This document shows, one piece after another, positions 24,438 to 33,642 of a DNA stretch of 64,000 nt. Made by a program: the position numbers and the translations under genes. Numbering within the stretch: the first letter of the stretch is position 1; each line of letters starts with the position of its first letter. The notes beneath the pieces were generated by a model. That model ran no database searches. It saw only the letters and a program-made list of their open reading frames with translations, and was not told the DNA's origin. This DNA is from Thermoanaerobaculia bacterium (lineage in GTDB: Bacteria > Acidobacteriota > Thermoanaerobaculia > Multivoradales > J023), in the NCBI GenBank assembly GCA_030431255.1, contig JAUIJL010000010.1, forward strand, positions 62,001 through 126,000, written 5' to 3'.

Positions 24438-26243
24438 ATGCACTCCGACCTGCGGACCCGAGCTCGTCGCCGCAACAAGCTGCTCGCCACTGCGACGTCC
24501 ACGCTTATCGCCCTTGTCCTGACGTCCTGCGCCCACCGCGATAATCGTGTAGCGGTGGCGCCGTCGGTAACCGACACCGCCACGCCGCGAGGTTTGGGCG
24601 GCGCCGACTGCGACCAGAACGCAGGCTACGATACGGTGGTGATCGGCGCGGGTCTGGCCGGGCTGGCGGCGGCCAAGGAGCTCAACCACTTGGGCCACTC
24701 GGTGCTGATCCTCGAGGCTACGGACCGGGTCGGCGGCCGCGGCTTCGTCGGTCAGGTCTCGGTCGAAGGGCAAGAAGAGTCCGTGCCGATCGACTACGGA
24801 GGCGCTTGGCTGCACGGCGTGGCGACCAACCCGCTGACCGGAGTGGTGGACGCCATGGGTTTCAACCGTCAACGCAGCGAGCTCGACGCCCGACCCTTCG
24901 TCGACGGCCGGCCGTTGAGCGAAGAGGAGTGGGCGCTCTTCGACGAGACCTATGAGGCTTACGAAGTGGCGCTGGAAACAGCCGCCCGGCGGATCGAGCA
25001 CGAGCAGGAGCAGGCCGAGGAGGCTTGCGCCCTCGGTCATCGTATCGATGAGGAGGCGATGGGGGCGACTGAGGCGTGCTCTTGGCTGGCCGGCGAGGTG
25101 GCCGATGACGGGGTGAGCGATCGGCTCTGCGTCGGCGCACGCGACCTGTCGGCCGATCGACTCGACGCAGCCACCTACTGCGACGAGGCGCGCCGGCTGC
25201 TCAGGACGACCAGCGACAGTGCTGCCGCTTGGCTACCGCGGGAGCCCGAGATGGCGGCCATGGTGCCTCTGGTGGAAGCCTCCGGCGGCCCCCTGGAAAC
25301 CGCCGCCGAGCTGAACGTCTCGTCGGCCGTCGACGCCGCCGGCTTCCTGGCAGGAGAAGACGACCTCGTCGCTGAAGGTCTCGGCACTTTTGTCGCCGGC
25401 TACGGCGCGGGGCTTCCGATCTGCCTCGGATCGCCGGTAACCCGGATCGAGATCGCGGACGATGGGGTCGCGGCGCACGCCGTCGGTCGTCGTTATGAGG
25501 CGAAGACCGCCGTTCTGACCGTTTCGGTGGGCGTGCTGCGCGCCGGCAAGATCTCCTTCACGCCGGAGCTCCCGCCTTGGAAGCGTGACGCCATCGACAG
25601 GATTCAAATGGGCCACATGCAGAAGGTGATCCTGCCCTTCAGCAAAGACATCTTCGGCGATGCCGAGCCTGGCTCTTGGGTGCTGGCTGCGGGACCGATC
25701 AGCGAGGCTGAGCGCCGCCTTGCCAAAGAAGCCGGGATGAGCGTTGCCGAGCAGAAGCAGCGGGTGATGGCTTTTGTCGTCAAACCCTTCGAAGCCAACC
25801 TGGCGATCGGCTTTTACGGCGGCGAATGGGCTCAGCTCTTCGAAAGCCGTTGCCTCGGTCTTGAGACCACCTCCGGACGGCGCAGCGCCTCGGGTTGTGA
25901 CGATCTGGCGATCGACACGGCCGTCACCATGCTCTCCGGCATGTACGGAGCGGAAGCGGTCGCCGAGTCGCTCGAAGCCGACGAGATCCACGTCACTCGC
26001 TGGAGCCTCGAGCCCTTTTCCTTGGGCGCCTATTCGGTGCCGGTTCCCGACGGCTGGGACCAACGCAAAATCCTCGCCTTGCCGGTGGCCGCTGGGCAAG
26101 ACCACCCATCGCGCCTCTTCTTCGCCGGCGAGGCGACCACTGACGCCGCCTTCAACGGCTCGTTCGCCGGCGCTTGGGAGACCGGGCTCAGGGCGGCTCG
26201 TGAGGTCCATTCCCAGCTCTTGAGTGAGGAAAGTGAGGACTGA
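24438..26243 (+). CDS. Flavin-dependent amine oxidase, lipoprotein
   Basis: 601 residues; CAGGAGA precedes the start. The N-terminus has a lipobox (LTSC, Cys about 31). FAD-binding Rossmann motif DTVVIGAGLAGLAAAKEL is followed by ILEATDRVGGRG, and the far C-terminus has the second FAD-contact motif LFFAGEATTDAAFNGSFAGA. The middle (about 200-330) carries a helical insert with several Cys residues (EACALGHR, TEACSWLA, RLCVGARD, ATYCDEARR). Related to monoamine/polyamine oxidases, which turn amines into aldehydes with release of hydrogen peroxide. Substrate unknown; a protein-anchored, extracytoplasmic enzyme is implied by the lipobox. Confidence 0.88.
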   Translation: MHSDLRTRARRRNKLLATATSTLIALVLTSCAHRDNRVAVAPSVTDTATPRGLGGADCDQNAGYDTVVIGAGLAGLAAAKELNHLGHSVLILEATDRVGGRGFVGQVSVEGQEESVPIDYGGAWLHGVATNPLTGVVDAMGFNRQRSELDARPFVDGRPLSEEEWALFDETYEAYEVALETAARRIEHEQEQAEEACALGHRIDEEAMGATEACSWLAGEVADDGVSDRLCVGARDLSADRLDAATYCDEARRLLRTTSDSAAAWLPREPEMAAMVPLVEASGGPLETAAELNVSSAVDAAGFLAGEDDLVAEGLGTFVAGYGAGLPICLGSPVTRIEIADDGVAAHAVGRRYEAKTAVLTVSVGVLRAGKISFTPELPPWKRDAIDRIQMGHMQKVILPFSKDIFGDAEPGSWVLAAGPISEAERRLAKEAGMSVAEQKQRVMAFVVKPFEANLAIGFYGGEWAQLFESRCLGLETTSGRRSASGCDDLAIDTAVTMLSGMYGAEAVAESLEADEIHVTRWSLEPFSLGAYSVPVPDGWDQRKILALPVAAGQDHPSRLFFAGEATTDAAFNGSFAGAWETGLRAAREVHSQLLSEESED

Positions 26244-26473
26244 GTCGCGTCTCTCTCCCGATTCCGACGACTGGGTCTAGAACCTCTCGACGCCGCAAAC
26301 CCGCGTCTATCCAGCCCGCTCATCTTTGCTCATAAACGCTCAGGTGCTCGCTCACCTTTACCGAGATCGCGCAAATAGGTCTCGGCCTCGCCGCTGCTTA
26401 CCGTCCTCCTGTCGCACCCGCGCCGTGCGGGTCCGATCGATCCTTGCTCGATCTCCACAGGAGGACAGATTCC

Positions 26474-29400
26474 ATGCTTCGGCGAACCCGATCTTTCGCG
26501 CTTTTCGTGACGGCGCTCGTGGGCCTGCTCGGCTCGGCGTTGTCGTTGGGGGCCCAGGAGGGCTCCAACAGCTTTGAGCCGTTGAATCCTTTCGAGTCCG
26601 GCTCCGAGCTGCTCGGCTTGGCGGACAAGGCGCCTTTGGTGCGCTACAACGAATTCACCGGCGACGTTTCCATGTCGCTGCCCGCCGGCGTGCCCGGCTT
26701 GCAGGTGCCCGTGACCTACAGCCGAGATCGGCTGGGTCAGCTGCGCCACTACGGACACCTGAGCGTGCCTCCGGGCGAGCTGGGTGGCACCTGGCACCTG
26801 GGTTTCGGCTTCGTGCAGGCAAAGAAGCCCTACGACGGCGATCCCACCCGGCAATGTGACGAGTACGGCAACGAAATTTGCTCGAAGGGAGTGGGCTGGA
26901 CGGCCTTGGTGGAGCCGGGCGGTCACGTGACCGACTTCCATCGCGACTATCTCTTCCAAGATCTGTCGGATTCCAACCATCCCGTGGTCAACGAGTCCCA
27001 TTGGATCGACTCCAGCCTGCGGCGGATCGTGCGCGATCGCTCGGAGGCCTTTTCGTACGGTCCCTACGAGCTCCTGGACGTGGACGGCACGCGCACGATC
27101 TTCGAGCCGGTCTACAACATTCCTTCGACCTCCGACTTCACCTTCATGCGCTTCTACCCGACCTGGATCCAAGGTCCCGACGGTCGGGTGACCACCATCC
27201 GCTACGGCGGCGACCCCTTGGGCTCGACTCTGCCGGCCGGCGCCGGCCTGGGCACGGTGGAATTCCGCCGTCCCATCGAGGCGGTGACGGATTCCTGGGG
27301 TCGGGAGCTGCTCTTCGACTACTACACCGCCGCCGAGCTCCAGGCGGAGGTGGGCGTGCCCCTCGATCCCGAGATCGCGGCCTATCCACGGCTGAAAGAG
27401 ATCCGGATCACTGACGGCGCGGATTCCCGCTCCCTAGTGGCCTTCCATTACACGGCGATCCAGCTCGGAGGGGTTCAGTCGGTGGAGCCGTCGGCGATGC
27501 TCACCGCCGAGGGTTACACCACCACCTTCGAGTATGGCGGGCTTCCGGGTTACGACAACGGCATGCCCCTGCTCGAGCGGGTGGGTTTGGCCACCGGCGG
27601 CACCGTGGAGATGGAATATCAAATCTTCACGGAGAGCGCCTGCCAGCCGGGCGCTCCCACGGAAAACGGCGTGATCGTGAGCGAGGCGCACATCCGATTG
27701 AAGGAGCTGCGCCACGGCGGTGAGATCTACTCCTACGCCTACCACCAGGGCACGGTGACCACCGCCACCCCCGCCGACGGCGAGCTGATGGTGGACGTGA
27801 CCACCGACTCCGGCAGTTACCGACGCATCACCTCCTACGTATCGCCTCTGGTGCGCGCGCTGGTGGACAGCTTCGAATGTCAGCTGTGGCCCGCCGAAGC
27901 AGACAAACCCCGGGGTCGGCTGGTGGGACAACCCACCTATCGCCAGGAGACCTACGTCGACCGCGAGGGCGTGACCACCGATCGCGAGGAGGTTTGGGAA
28001 TACAAATCCGCGCTCCTGAACAGTGGTGACGTCTCGGCGGTGCTGCGGGACGCGGGTGCTCTGTACGCCGTGGTGCCCGTGCGCTACTCCCAACGCCTCG
28101 ACGGCGAATGCCCCACCGACGGACCGTCCGGCAGCGGCTCGTGGGCGCCGGCGGACGTCTGGCTCGATACCTTCTTCGAATACGACCTCTGGCCGGGACT
28201 CGCCTTCAACCAGCCGGAGGCCTGGACCGACGGGCACGCGTCCATGGCGGACGGCGACTTCAACCACGCCGTGCGCATCGTGCGCGCCCCGCGGGACTAC
28301 CAAACCCACGGTCTGCCGTGGATCGAGCAGATTTTCGACTATCAACATCGCCTCGTTGCCGGGCACGACCAAGACGAGGTCCCCACGGACCGCGAGCACG
28401 CCGTGGCCCTGCCCGTCTTGAAAGAGGCCTGGTACCACCCCGAAGACGGCACCGACCCCCAACCCCTGGGACGCTCGACCTCCGAATTCGAGACCGACTT
28501 CGAGAGCCGCACCCTGCCGCAAACCCTGCGCAGCTACACGGACGACACGAGTTTCATTGAAACCCGCTACACCTACTACGGCCCGTCCCACGCCTACGCG
28601 GGTCGGCTCGCCTCGGAACGACGGGGCCCGGTCGCGGACGCCGCCGGCTTCGACGTGCTCGAGTGGACCTACGGCCAGGAAAGCCGGGTGGTGCCCTTGG
28701 AGGGACCGGAAACCCTGCGGAGCGTGCGCTACGACGGCGTGGTGACCGAAGAGACCGACGCGGGCGTGACCACCACCTACACCTACGACCTCGACGGACG
28801 ACCCGTGGTGTCGGAAACGGGGCTCGACTGGCCCAAACACATGGCGTACTCGCCTCCCGGGGTCGCTCCCTACGAGGAGGAATGGCTCGGCTTCGGCGCC
28901 GACCAGAACCGACTCCAACGCCGGGAATTCGACCCCTGGGGACGCACGGTCCGGAGCACGGCGTGGATCGATCAATCGCCGTTCGTGGAAGCGATTTCCA
29001 CCGCGGGCTGGAATTCCCTCGGCCTGCAGACCCAGGCCACGGGTGTGGCCGGGGCAATGACCTCGTCCCGCTGGGACGTGCTCGGCATGGAGGTGGAGAA
29101 TACGACCACGGCGGCCGACGGCACGCCCCTCAGCCATCGCCAAGAGAAATACCGAGCGCGCTGTGACGGCACCACCTTCCGGCAGGTGAGCCGGCGGGTC
29201 GCCGAGGCCGACGCGGACGTCGAGATCCGCACCACGGTCACCGATCTGGCCGGTCGGCTGTTGCGCGCCGGCACCGGCGAGCAGGCCTACCTGGCCTCGG
29301 GCTCGGCGTCCGACGGCGGCTTCACCACCTTCAGCCGCCACGCCTCGGTGAGCAACGGCAAATCCGGCATCTGGGAGACGATCTACCCCTACGATCGCCC

Positions 29401-32400
29401 GGATCGCGTGCGCTTCACCGATTGGGCCGGCAAGCTGCTCTGGGAGGATCACCCGGAAACCTTCCGGGTCCACCATGAATACGACGCCCACGGTCGATTG
29501 GCGCGCACGATCCACTCCTCGGATCGCTCCGAGGAGTGGACCTACGACCGCGCGGATCGCCTCGTGGAGCACCGAGCCTGCGACGCCGACGGCGTTTGCA
29601 CCGTGATCGCGGAGCTCTCGTACGACCCGGTCTACGGCGGCGTCAGCCATGTGATCACCGACTCCGGCGTGACCAGCACGGTGACCTACGACGGCTCCAG
29701 CGGGCGTCCCGACCAGCTGACCACCACCATTCCCGGCCTGGCCGCGCCGCCGAGCGGCGCGGCACCCGGGGGCCAAATCGCTCCCGGTCCGGTGACGCTG
29801 TCCTGGTCGCCCCAGGCAGGCGCCGCTTTCTACCAGGTGCAAGCCCTCCAGGGTGAGACCGTGGTCTGGCGGGCCAACGACCTCGCCACCTCCTTCGTCT
29901 TCATGCCCGACGGCGTGTGGGACGGCACCGAGCCCTTTGCCTGGCAGGTGCGCTCCTTCGACGCCGACTACGCCCCGAGCCTGTGGCAGCGAGTGGAGCT
30001 GACCGGCGGCGGAGGTGGCGGTGGCGGCGGAGGTGGCGGTGGCGGCGGTGGTGGCGGTGGCGGCGGTGGCGGTGGCGGCGGTGGTGGCGGTGGCGGAAGC
30101 CCCGAGCTGGCCGTAACGCCCACCGTCCTGAGCTTCGGCCCGGTTTCCGTGGGCGAGCAGGCGGATTTGAGCCTGATCCTCTCCAACATCGGCACCGACG
30201 ACGCCGTGGGTTCCATCGGCGGCGTGACCGCTCCCTTCCACTTGGTCTCGGGCGCGACCTTCGCCCTGGCTCCGGGTGGCTCGACCCAGATAGATCTGCG
30301 CTTCGCCCCCACGGCCGAAGGGGCCGCCACGGGCGGGGTGACCTTCACCGCCGACGGCACGGACCCGGTCACCGTCCCCCTCGACGGCACGGGCGAGGCG
30401 CCCCTCGGCGACGGCGAGATGGACATTCCCGCCCATCTGCGGAATGTGGTCTTCGGCGCGGTCCTGGTGGACGAGCCCTCGACCCCGCAAACCTTGACCG
30501 AGTCCGTGCGCATTCGCAACGTGGGTGGCGGTCCGCTCACCGGGCTCGCCGTCTCCTTCGACGATGCCCGCTTCCGCTTGGCCGCGGACCAAGGACCGTC
30601 GGGTTGGAGCACTTGCGAAGGCATCGCCGCCGGTTACGCCTGCTACCCCGTGCTGGAATTCGATCCGGCCGGTCAAGCGGGCTCGTTCTCGGGCACGGCG
30701 ACCTTCCGCCACACCCGCCCGGACGGCAGCGTGAACGAGATTCCCGTTTCCCTCTCCGGTGACGGCGAGGTGGTGGGCGTGCTCGAGATCCGATCCATGG
30801 GCGCGCCGATCGTGGACGTGGAATTCGGTGACGTGCGGGTGGGCCAGACCTTGACCCGCACGTTCCAAATCACCAACACGGGCACGTCGAGCACCTGGGT
30901 GCAATCCAGCGCGTCGCCCCCCTTCTCGAGCAGCCTGGACGCCGGCACCACCCTGCCGGCCGGCAACTCGTTCTTCTTCTCCGCCACCTTCTCGCCCACC
31001 ACCACTGGGCGCGCGCTCCAGGGCCTCGACATCAACTCGAGCCAGACCCCGGGAACACGTCTCTTCCTGAAGGGCACGGGCGTGCAGGTGGACCTGGTGA
31101 GCGCGGTGGCGCAGAGCGACTTCGGCACCCGCTGGCACGGCCACAGCGCCTTCGCCCACGTGGACGTGACCAACCACACCGCCGATTTCTTCGACGTGAC
31201 GGTCACCGGTTACGGCGATCTGGTGGGCGTTTCGCCGTCGAGCATCTTCCTCTCCGACTATGAGACCGAGGACGTCACCCTGAGGGTCACCGTGCCCAAG
31301 CTGGGGCCCTACTCCGGCCGGGTGTGCTTCGAGGTGGAAGGGCAGGAGGATTGCGTGGAGCTCTCGGGTGTGGGCGTGGACGCCGACGAGCAGCTGGTGG
31401 AGCCGTGGGCGGGCGCGCCGTATCGCACCTTCCTGGATCCGGTCACCGGCCTGCACGTCTCCCAGCTGACCTCCGACCCGGGGGATCACTACGTCTTCGC
31501 TTATCACCAACCGTCGGCGAGCGACGACGGTCGCTACGTGGTCTACCGATACATGGTGGGCAACGATCCCGCGACCCTGACCTATCGCCTGCTGGAGCTC
31601 GAGACCGGCACCGAGACCGAGCTCACCGTGCCGGGTCACGCCCACGCCGGGCACGTGGCCGGAGATCGGCTCTACGTGCGTCACCGGGCGTCCACGGTCG
31701 GCCCCTACGGGCAGGTCCGTAGCTTTGCCCTCGACGGTTCCGACGGCCCCGGTGGCCAGCTCTTGCTCGAGCCCACCGGACCGATGGGGAACGGACAGTT
31801 GGTGAATAAGGTGTCGGTGAATGCGGACGGCACGTCGTTCCTCTACGTGCTCCTGGATCCCGCCCAGCCGGACACCACCCAAAACCTGAGCTTGCGACTG
31901 CACCACGTGGGGGATCCGGTGGACGGCTCCCTCGACACCGTGGTGCTGGTGGGCGGCACCGCCCCCGGCATGGGGGTGCGCGACGCGATCTTCCACCCCA
32001 CCGACCCGGAGCGCTTTTTCTTCTTCGGGCCGGGTCACGAGCTGAGCGTGTGGTGGATGGGGCAAACCCACCCCGTCCAGGTCGCGCCCTTGAGCTCCGA
32101 CGATGCCCGCTTCAGCTTCTATCGCAACTTCCCGACCATGGTCTGGGGAGCCGACGGACGCCCGTGGGTGAACGCCATCGATACTCGGGATCCAGCGGGT
32201 CATCCCGAGCTCTTGATGCGCCTCGACGTGTCCTTCGATCCGGCCGCCTTCGGTCGGGTGGAAAGCCACGACGCCGTGGAGCTGGGTCCCGGTGGGCCAC
32301 AGCATTCCTTCGTCGGCGACCAGGCAGAAGGTTTCTTCGCCGGCTCCGGCGGATCCCTGGCCGTGCCCGGGGGCGTGCCCTTCATCCAGCTCTTGCGAGC

Positions 32401-33541
32401 CCCGATGGACGGCGATCCGGCCACCACCGGGCTCCTGGAGCGGGTGCTCCTAGCGGGCTCCCTCGGGGCGGAAAACCAGGCCTCGGGCGCCTACCACTCG
32501 AACGCCCGGCTGCTGCCGTCCCTCGACGCCATGCTCTTCTCGGCGCCTTGGGACGTGGATTCCGGTGCCACGGACCCGGTCACGGGCAAGCACCTCTTTT
32601 TGGTGCGTCTGGCGAGCCGGGACGTGGCCAAGCTGCGGAATCACGTGCTGAGCCCCGGACCCGAGGATCCCTTCCGCCAGGGAGCCCGGGCCGTGGCTTC
32701 GACGACCGGTTGGTCCGTGGACGACGGTCGACCGCGGGTCGGCGGTGGGCTCGGCGACGGCGTCGCCGACCAGACCACCGGTCCGTCGGACGCCTGGCCT
32801 TACGACCCCAGCCACTACGCCCTCGCGGATCTGGACGGTGACGGGGTCTCGGAACGGATCTCCCTGCGTCCCCACGGCAACGGCTGGCGGGTCTACGCCT
32901 CGCTCTCGCGCCGGGACGGTCGCTTTGCCGACGGCGCTCCGGGGTCGGATCGTTTCTGGGGTGTGGACACGCCCCATCCGCCGATGCTCGCCGACGTGGA
33001 CGGGGACGGCCGGGCCGACGTGACCTTCGTCACCCCGGAGAACGGCGGCTTCCGCTGGCGGTCTTACCGCAACACCGATGGCGGTCTGCCGGTGGTCACG
33101 GCCTCGGCCCTGCTGGCGGACGGCCTCTACGGCGCCGACGGCGTGGACGAGCGCTTCCTGGTGGCCGACGTCAACGGCGACGGCTACGGCGACCGCGCCG
33201 TGGTCCGCCCCTACGCCACGGGCTGGCAATGGTTGGTGGACTACACCGTACCCGGCGGCTCCTCTCCCGGAGACGTCTCTTGGGGAGACCAAGCACCGGA
33301 CAGCTCGTTCATCGGCGGCGACTACGACACGGACACGCCCCTCCTGGGCGACCTGGACGGCGACGGCCGGGCGGACGTGGTGCTGGCGCGCCGCTCCCCC
33401 GGAGCCACGGTCACCCGTTGGTACGTGAATCCGTCCAACGCCGGAGGGCTGGGGTCCACCTGGGCCTGGAACGGCTTCTTCGGCGGCGTCGAGGGGCAGG
33501 CCCTGGTGGGCACCCTGGGGCGTTTCGTCACCCGCGATTGA
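26474..33541 (+). CDS. Giant exported RHS-type protein with ASH domains, propeller and VCBS repeats
   Basis: 2355 residues from ATG 26474, which has AGGAGG 8 bases upstream and is followed by a signal peptide (FALFVTALVGLLGSALSLG). The layout is: an RHS-family N-terminal region (VRYNEFTGDVSMSLPAGVPG, TFEYGGLPGY) and YD-type repeats to about residue 1100; a fibronectin-like segment; 31 glycines in a row (about 1178-1208); choice-of-anchor-D (ASH) domains (about 1212-1550); a six-blade-like propeller with VSQLTSDPGDHYVFAYH; and VCBS/FG-GAP repeats (LADLDGDGVSERI, LADVDGDGRADVTF) at the C-terminus. There is no RHS core motif: that is in the next gene. Probably a secreted adhesin or toxin-delivery shell component. 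Confidence 0.85.
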   Translation: MLRRTRSFALFVTALVGLLGSALSLGAQEGSNSFEPLNPFESGSELLGLADKAPLVRYNEFTGDVSMSLPAGVPGLQVPVTYSRDRLGQLRHYGHLSVPPGELGGTWHLGFGFVQAKKPYDGDPTRQCDEYGNEICSKGVGWTALVEPGGHVTDFHRDYLFQDLSDSNHPVVNESHWIDSSLRRIVRDRSEAFSYGPYELLDVDGTRTIFEPVYNIPSTSDFTFMRFYPTWIQGPDGRVTTIRYGGDPLGSTLPAGAGLGTVEFRRPIEAVTDSWGRELLFDYYTAAELQAEVGVPLDPEIAAYPRLKEIRITDGADSRSLVAFHYTAIQLGGVQSVEPSAMLTAEGYTTTFEYGGLPGYDNGMPLLERVGLATGGTVEMEYQIFTESACQPGAPTENGVIVSEAHIRLKELRHGGEIYSYAYHQGTVTTATPADGELMVDVTTDSGSYRRITSYVSPLVRALVDSFECQLWPAEADKPRGRLVGQPTYRQETYVDREGVTTDREEVWEYKSALLNSGDVSAVLRDAGALYAVVPVRYSQRLDGECPTDGPSGSGSWAPADVWLDTFFEYDLWPGLAFNQPEAWTDGHASMADGDFNHAVRIVRAPRDYQTHGLPWIEQIFDYQHRLVAGHDQDEVPTDREHAVALPVLKEAWYHPEDGTDPQPLGRSTSEFETDFESRTLPQTLRSYTDDTSFIETRYTYYGPSHAYAGRLASERRGPVADAAGFDVLEWTYGQESRVVPLEGPETLRSVRYDGVVTEETDAGVTTTYTYDLDGRPVVSETGLDWPKHMAYSPPGVAPYEEEWLGFGADQNRLQRREFDPWGRTVRSTAWIDQSPFVEAISTAGWNSLGLQTQATGVAGAMTSSRWDVLGMEVENTTTAADGTPLSHRQEKYRARCDGTTFRQVSRRVAEADADVEIRTTVTDLAGRLLRAGTGEQAYLASGSASDGGFTTFSRHASVSNGKSGIWETIYPYDRPDRVRFTDWAGKLLWEDHPETFRVHHEYDAHGRLARTIHSSDRSEEWTYDRADRLVEHRACDADGVCTVIAELSYDPVYGGVSHVITDSGVTSTVTYDGSSGRPDQLTTTIPGLAAPPSGAAPGGQIAPGPVTLSWSPQAGAAFYQVQALQGETVVWRANDLATSFVFMPDGVWDGTEPFAWQVRSFDADYAPSLWQRVELTGGGGGGGGGGGGGGGGGGGGGGGGGGGGGGGSPELAVTPTVLSFGPVSVGEQADLSLILSNIGTDDAVGSIGGVTAPFHLVSGATFALAPGGSTQIDLRFAPTAEGAATGGVTFTADGTDPVTVPLDGTGEAPLGDGEMDIPAHLRNVVFGAVLVDEPSTPQTLTESVRIRNVGGGPLTGLAVSFDDARFRLAADQGPSGWSTCEGIAAGYACYPVLEFDPAGQAGSFSGTATFRHTRPDGSVNEIPVSLSGDGEVVGVLEIRSMGAPIVDVEFGDVRVGQTLTRTFQITNTGTSSTWVQSSASPPFSSSLDAGTTLPAGNSFFFSATFSPTTTGRALQGLDINSSQTPGTRLFLKGTGVQVDLVSAVAQSDFGTRWHGHSAFAHVDVTNHTADFFDVTVTGYGDLVGVSPSSIFLSDYETEDVTLRVTVPKLGPYSGRVCFEVEGQEDCVELSGVGVDADEQLVEPWAGAPYRTFLDPVTGLHVSQLTSDPGDHYVFAYHQPSASDDGRYVVYRYMVGNDPATLTYRLLELETGTETELTVPGHAHAGHVAGDRLYVRHRASTVGPYGQVRSFALDGSDGPGGQLLLEPTGPMGNGQLVNKVSVNADGTSFLYVLLDPAQPDTTQNLSLRLHHVGDPVDGSLDTVVLVGGTAPGMGVRDAIFHPTDPERFFFFGPGHELSVWWMGQTHPVQVAPLSSDDARFSFYRNFPTMVWGADGRPWVNAIDTRDPAGHPELLMRLDVSFDPAAFGRVESHDAVELGPGGPQHSFVGDQAEGFFAGSGGSLAVPGGVPFIQLLRAPMDGDPATTGLLERVLLAGSLGAENQASGAYHSNARLLPSLDAMLFSAPWDVDSGATDPVTGKHLFLVRLASRDVAKLRNHVLSPGPEDPFRQGARAVASTTGWSVDDGRPRVGGGLGDGVADQTTGPSDAWPYDPSHYALADLDGDGVSERISLRPHGNGWRVYASLSRRDGRFADGAPGSDRFWGVDTPHPPMLADVDGDGRADVTFVTPENGGFRWRSYRNTDGGLPVVTASALLADGLYGADGVDERFLVADVNGDGYGDRAVVRPYATGWQWLVDYTVPGGSSPGDVSWGDQAPDSSFIGGDYDTDTPLLGDLDGDGRADVVLARRSPGATVTRWYVNPSNAGGLGSTWAWNGFFGGVEGQALVGTLGRFVTRD
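30005..30097 (+). repeat. Polyglycine-coding tract (31 codons)
   Basis: Uninterrupted ggN codons, mixing ggc, ggt and gga, encode 31 glycines between the RHS-like and ASH-domain parts of the protein. Confidence 0.95.
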
Positions 33542-33642
33542 CCCTGCGGACCGGCGCGGGGCGCGGCCTCGCGTCGGTCCTCTCGGATTTCCCACAACCC
33601 ATATTCATCTCGACGAACGCACAAAACTTTCGGAGATCGACC

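Noticed and set aside
27434-32305. A 1623-codon open frame on the - strand inside the giant RHS gene
   Set aside because: It is antisense to a gene with clear domains, signal peptide and ribosome site. Its translation is rich in Gly, Arg, His and Val without domains, as expected from high-GC codon bias.
33229-33642. Upstream extension of the second RHS frame
   Set aside because: It overlaps the end of the giant RHS gene; ATG 33643 has a ribosome site and is followed by a signal peptide.
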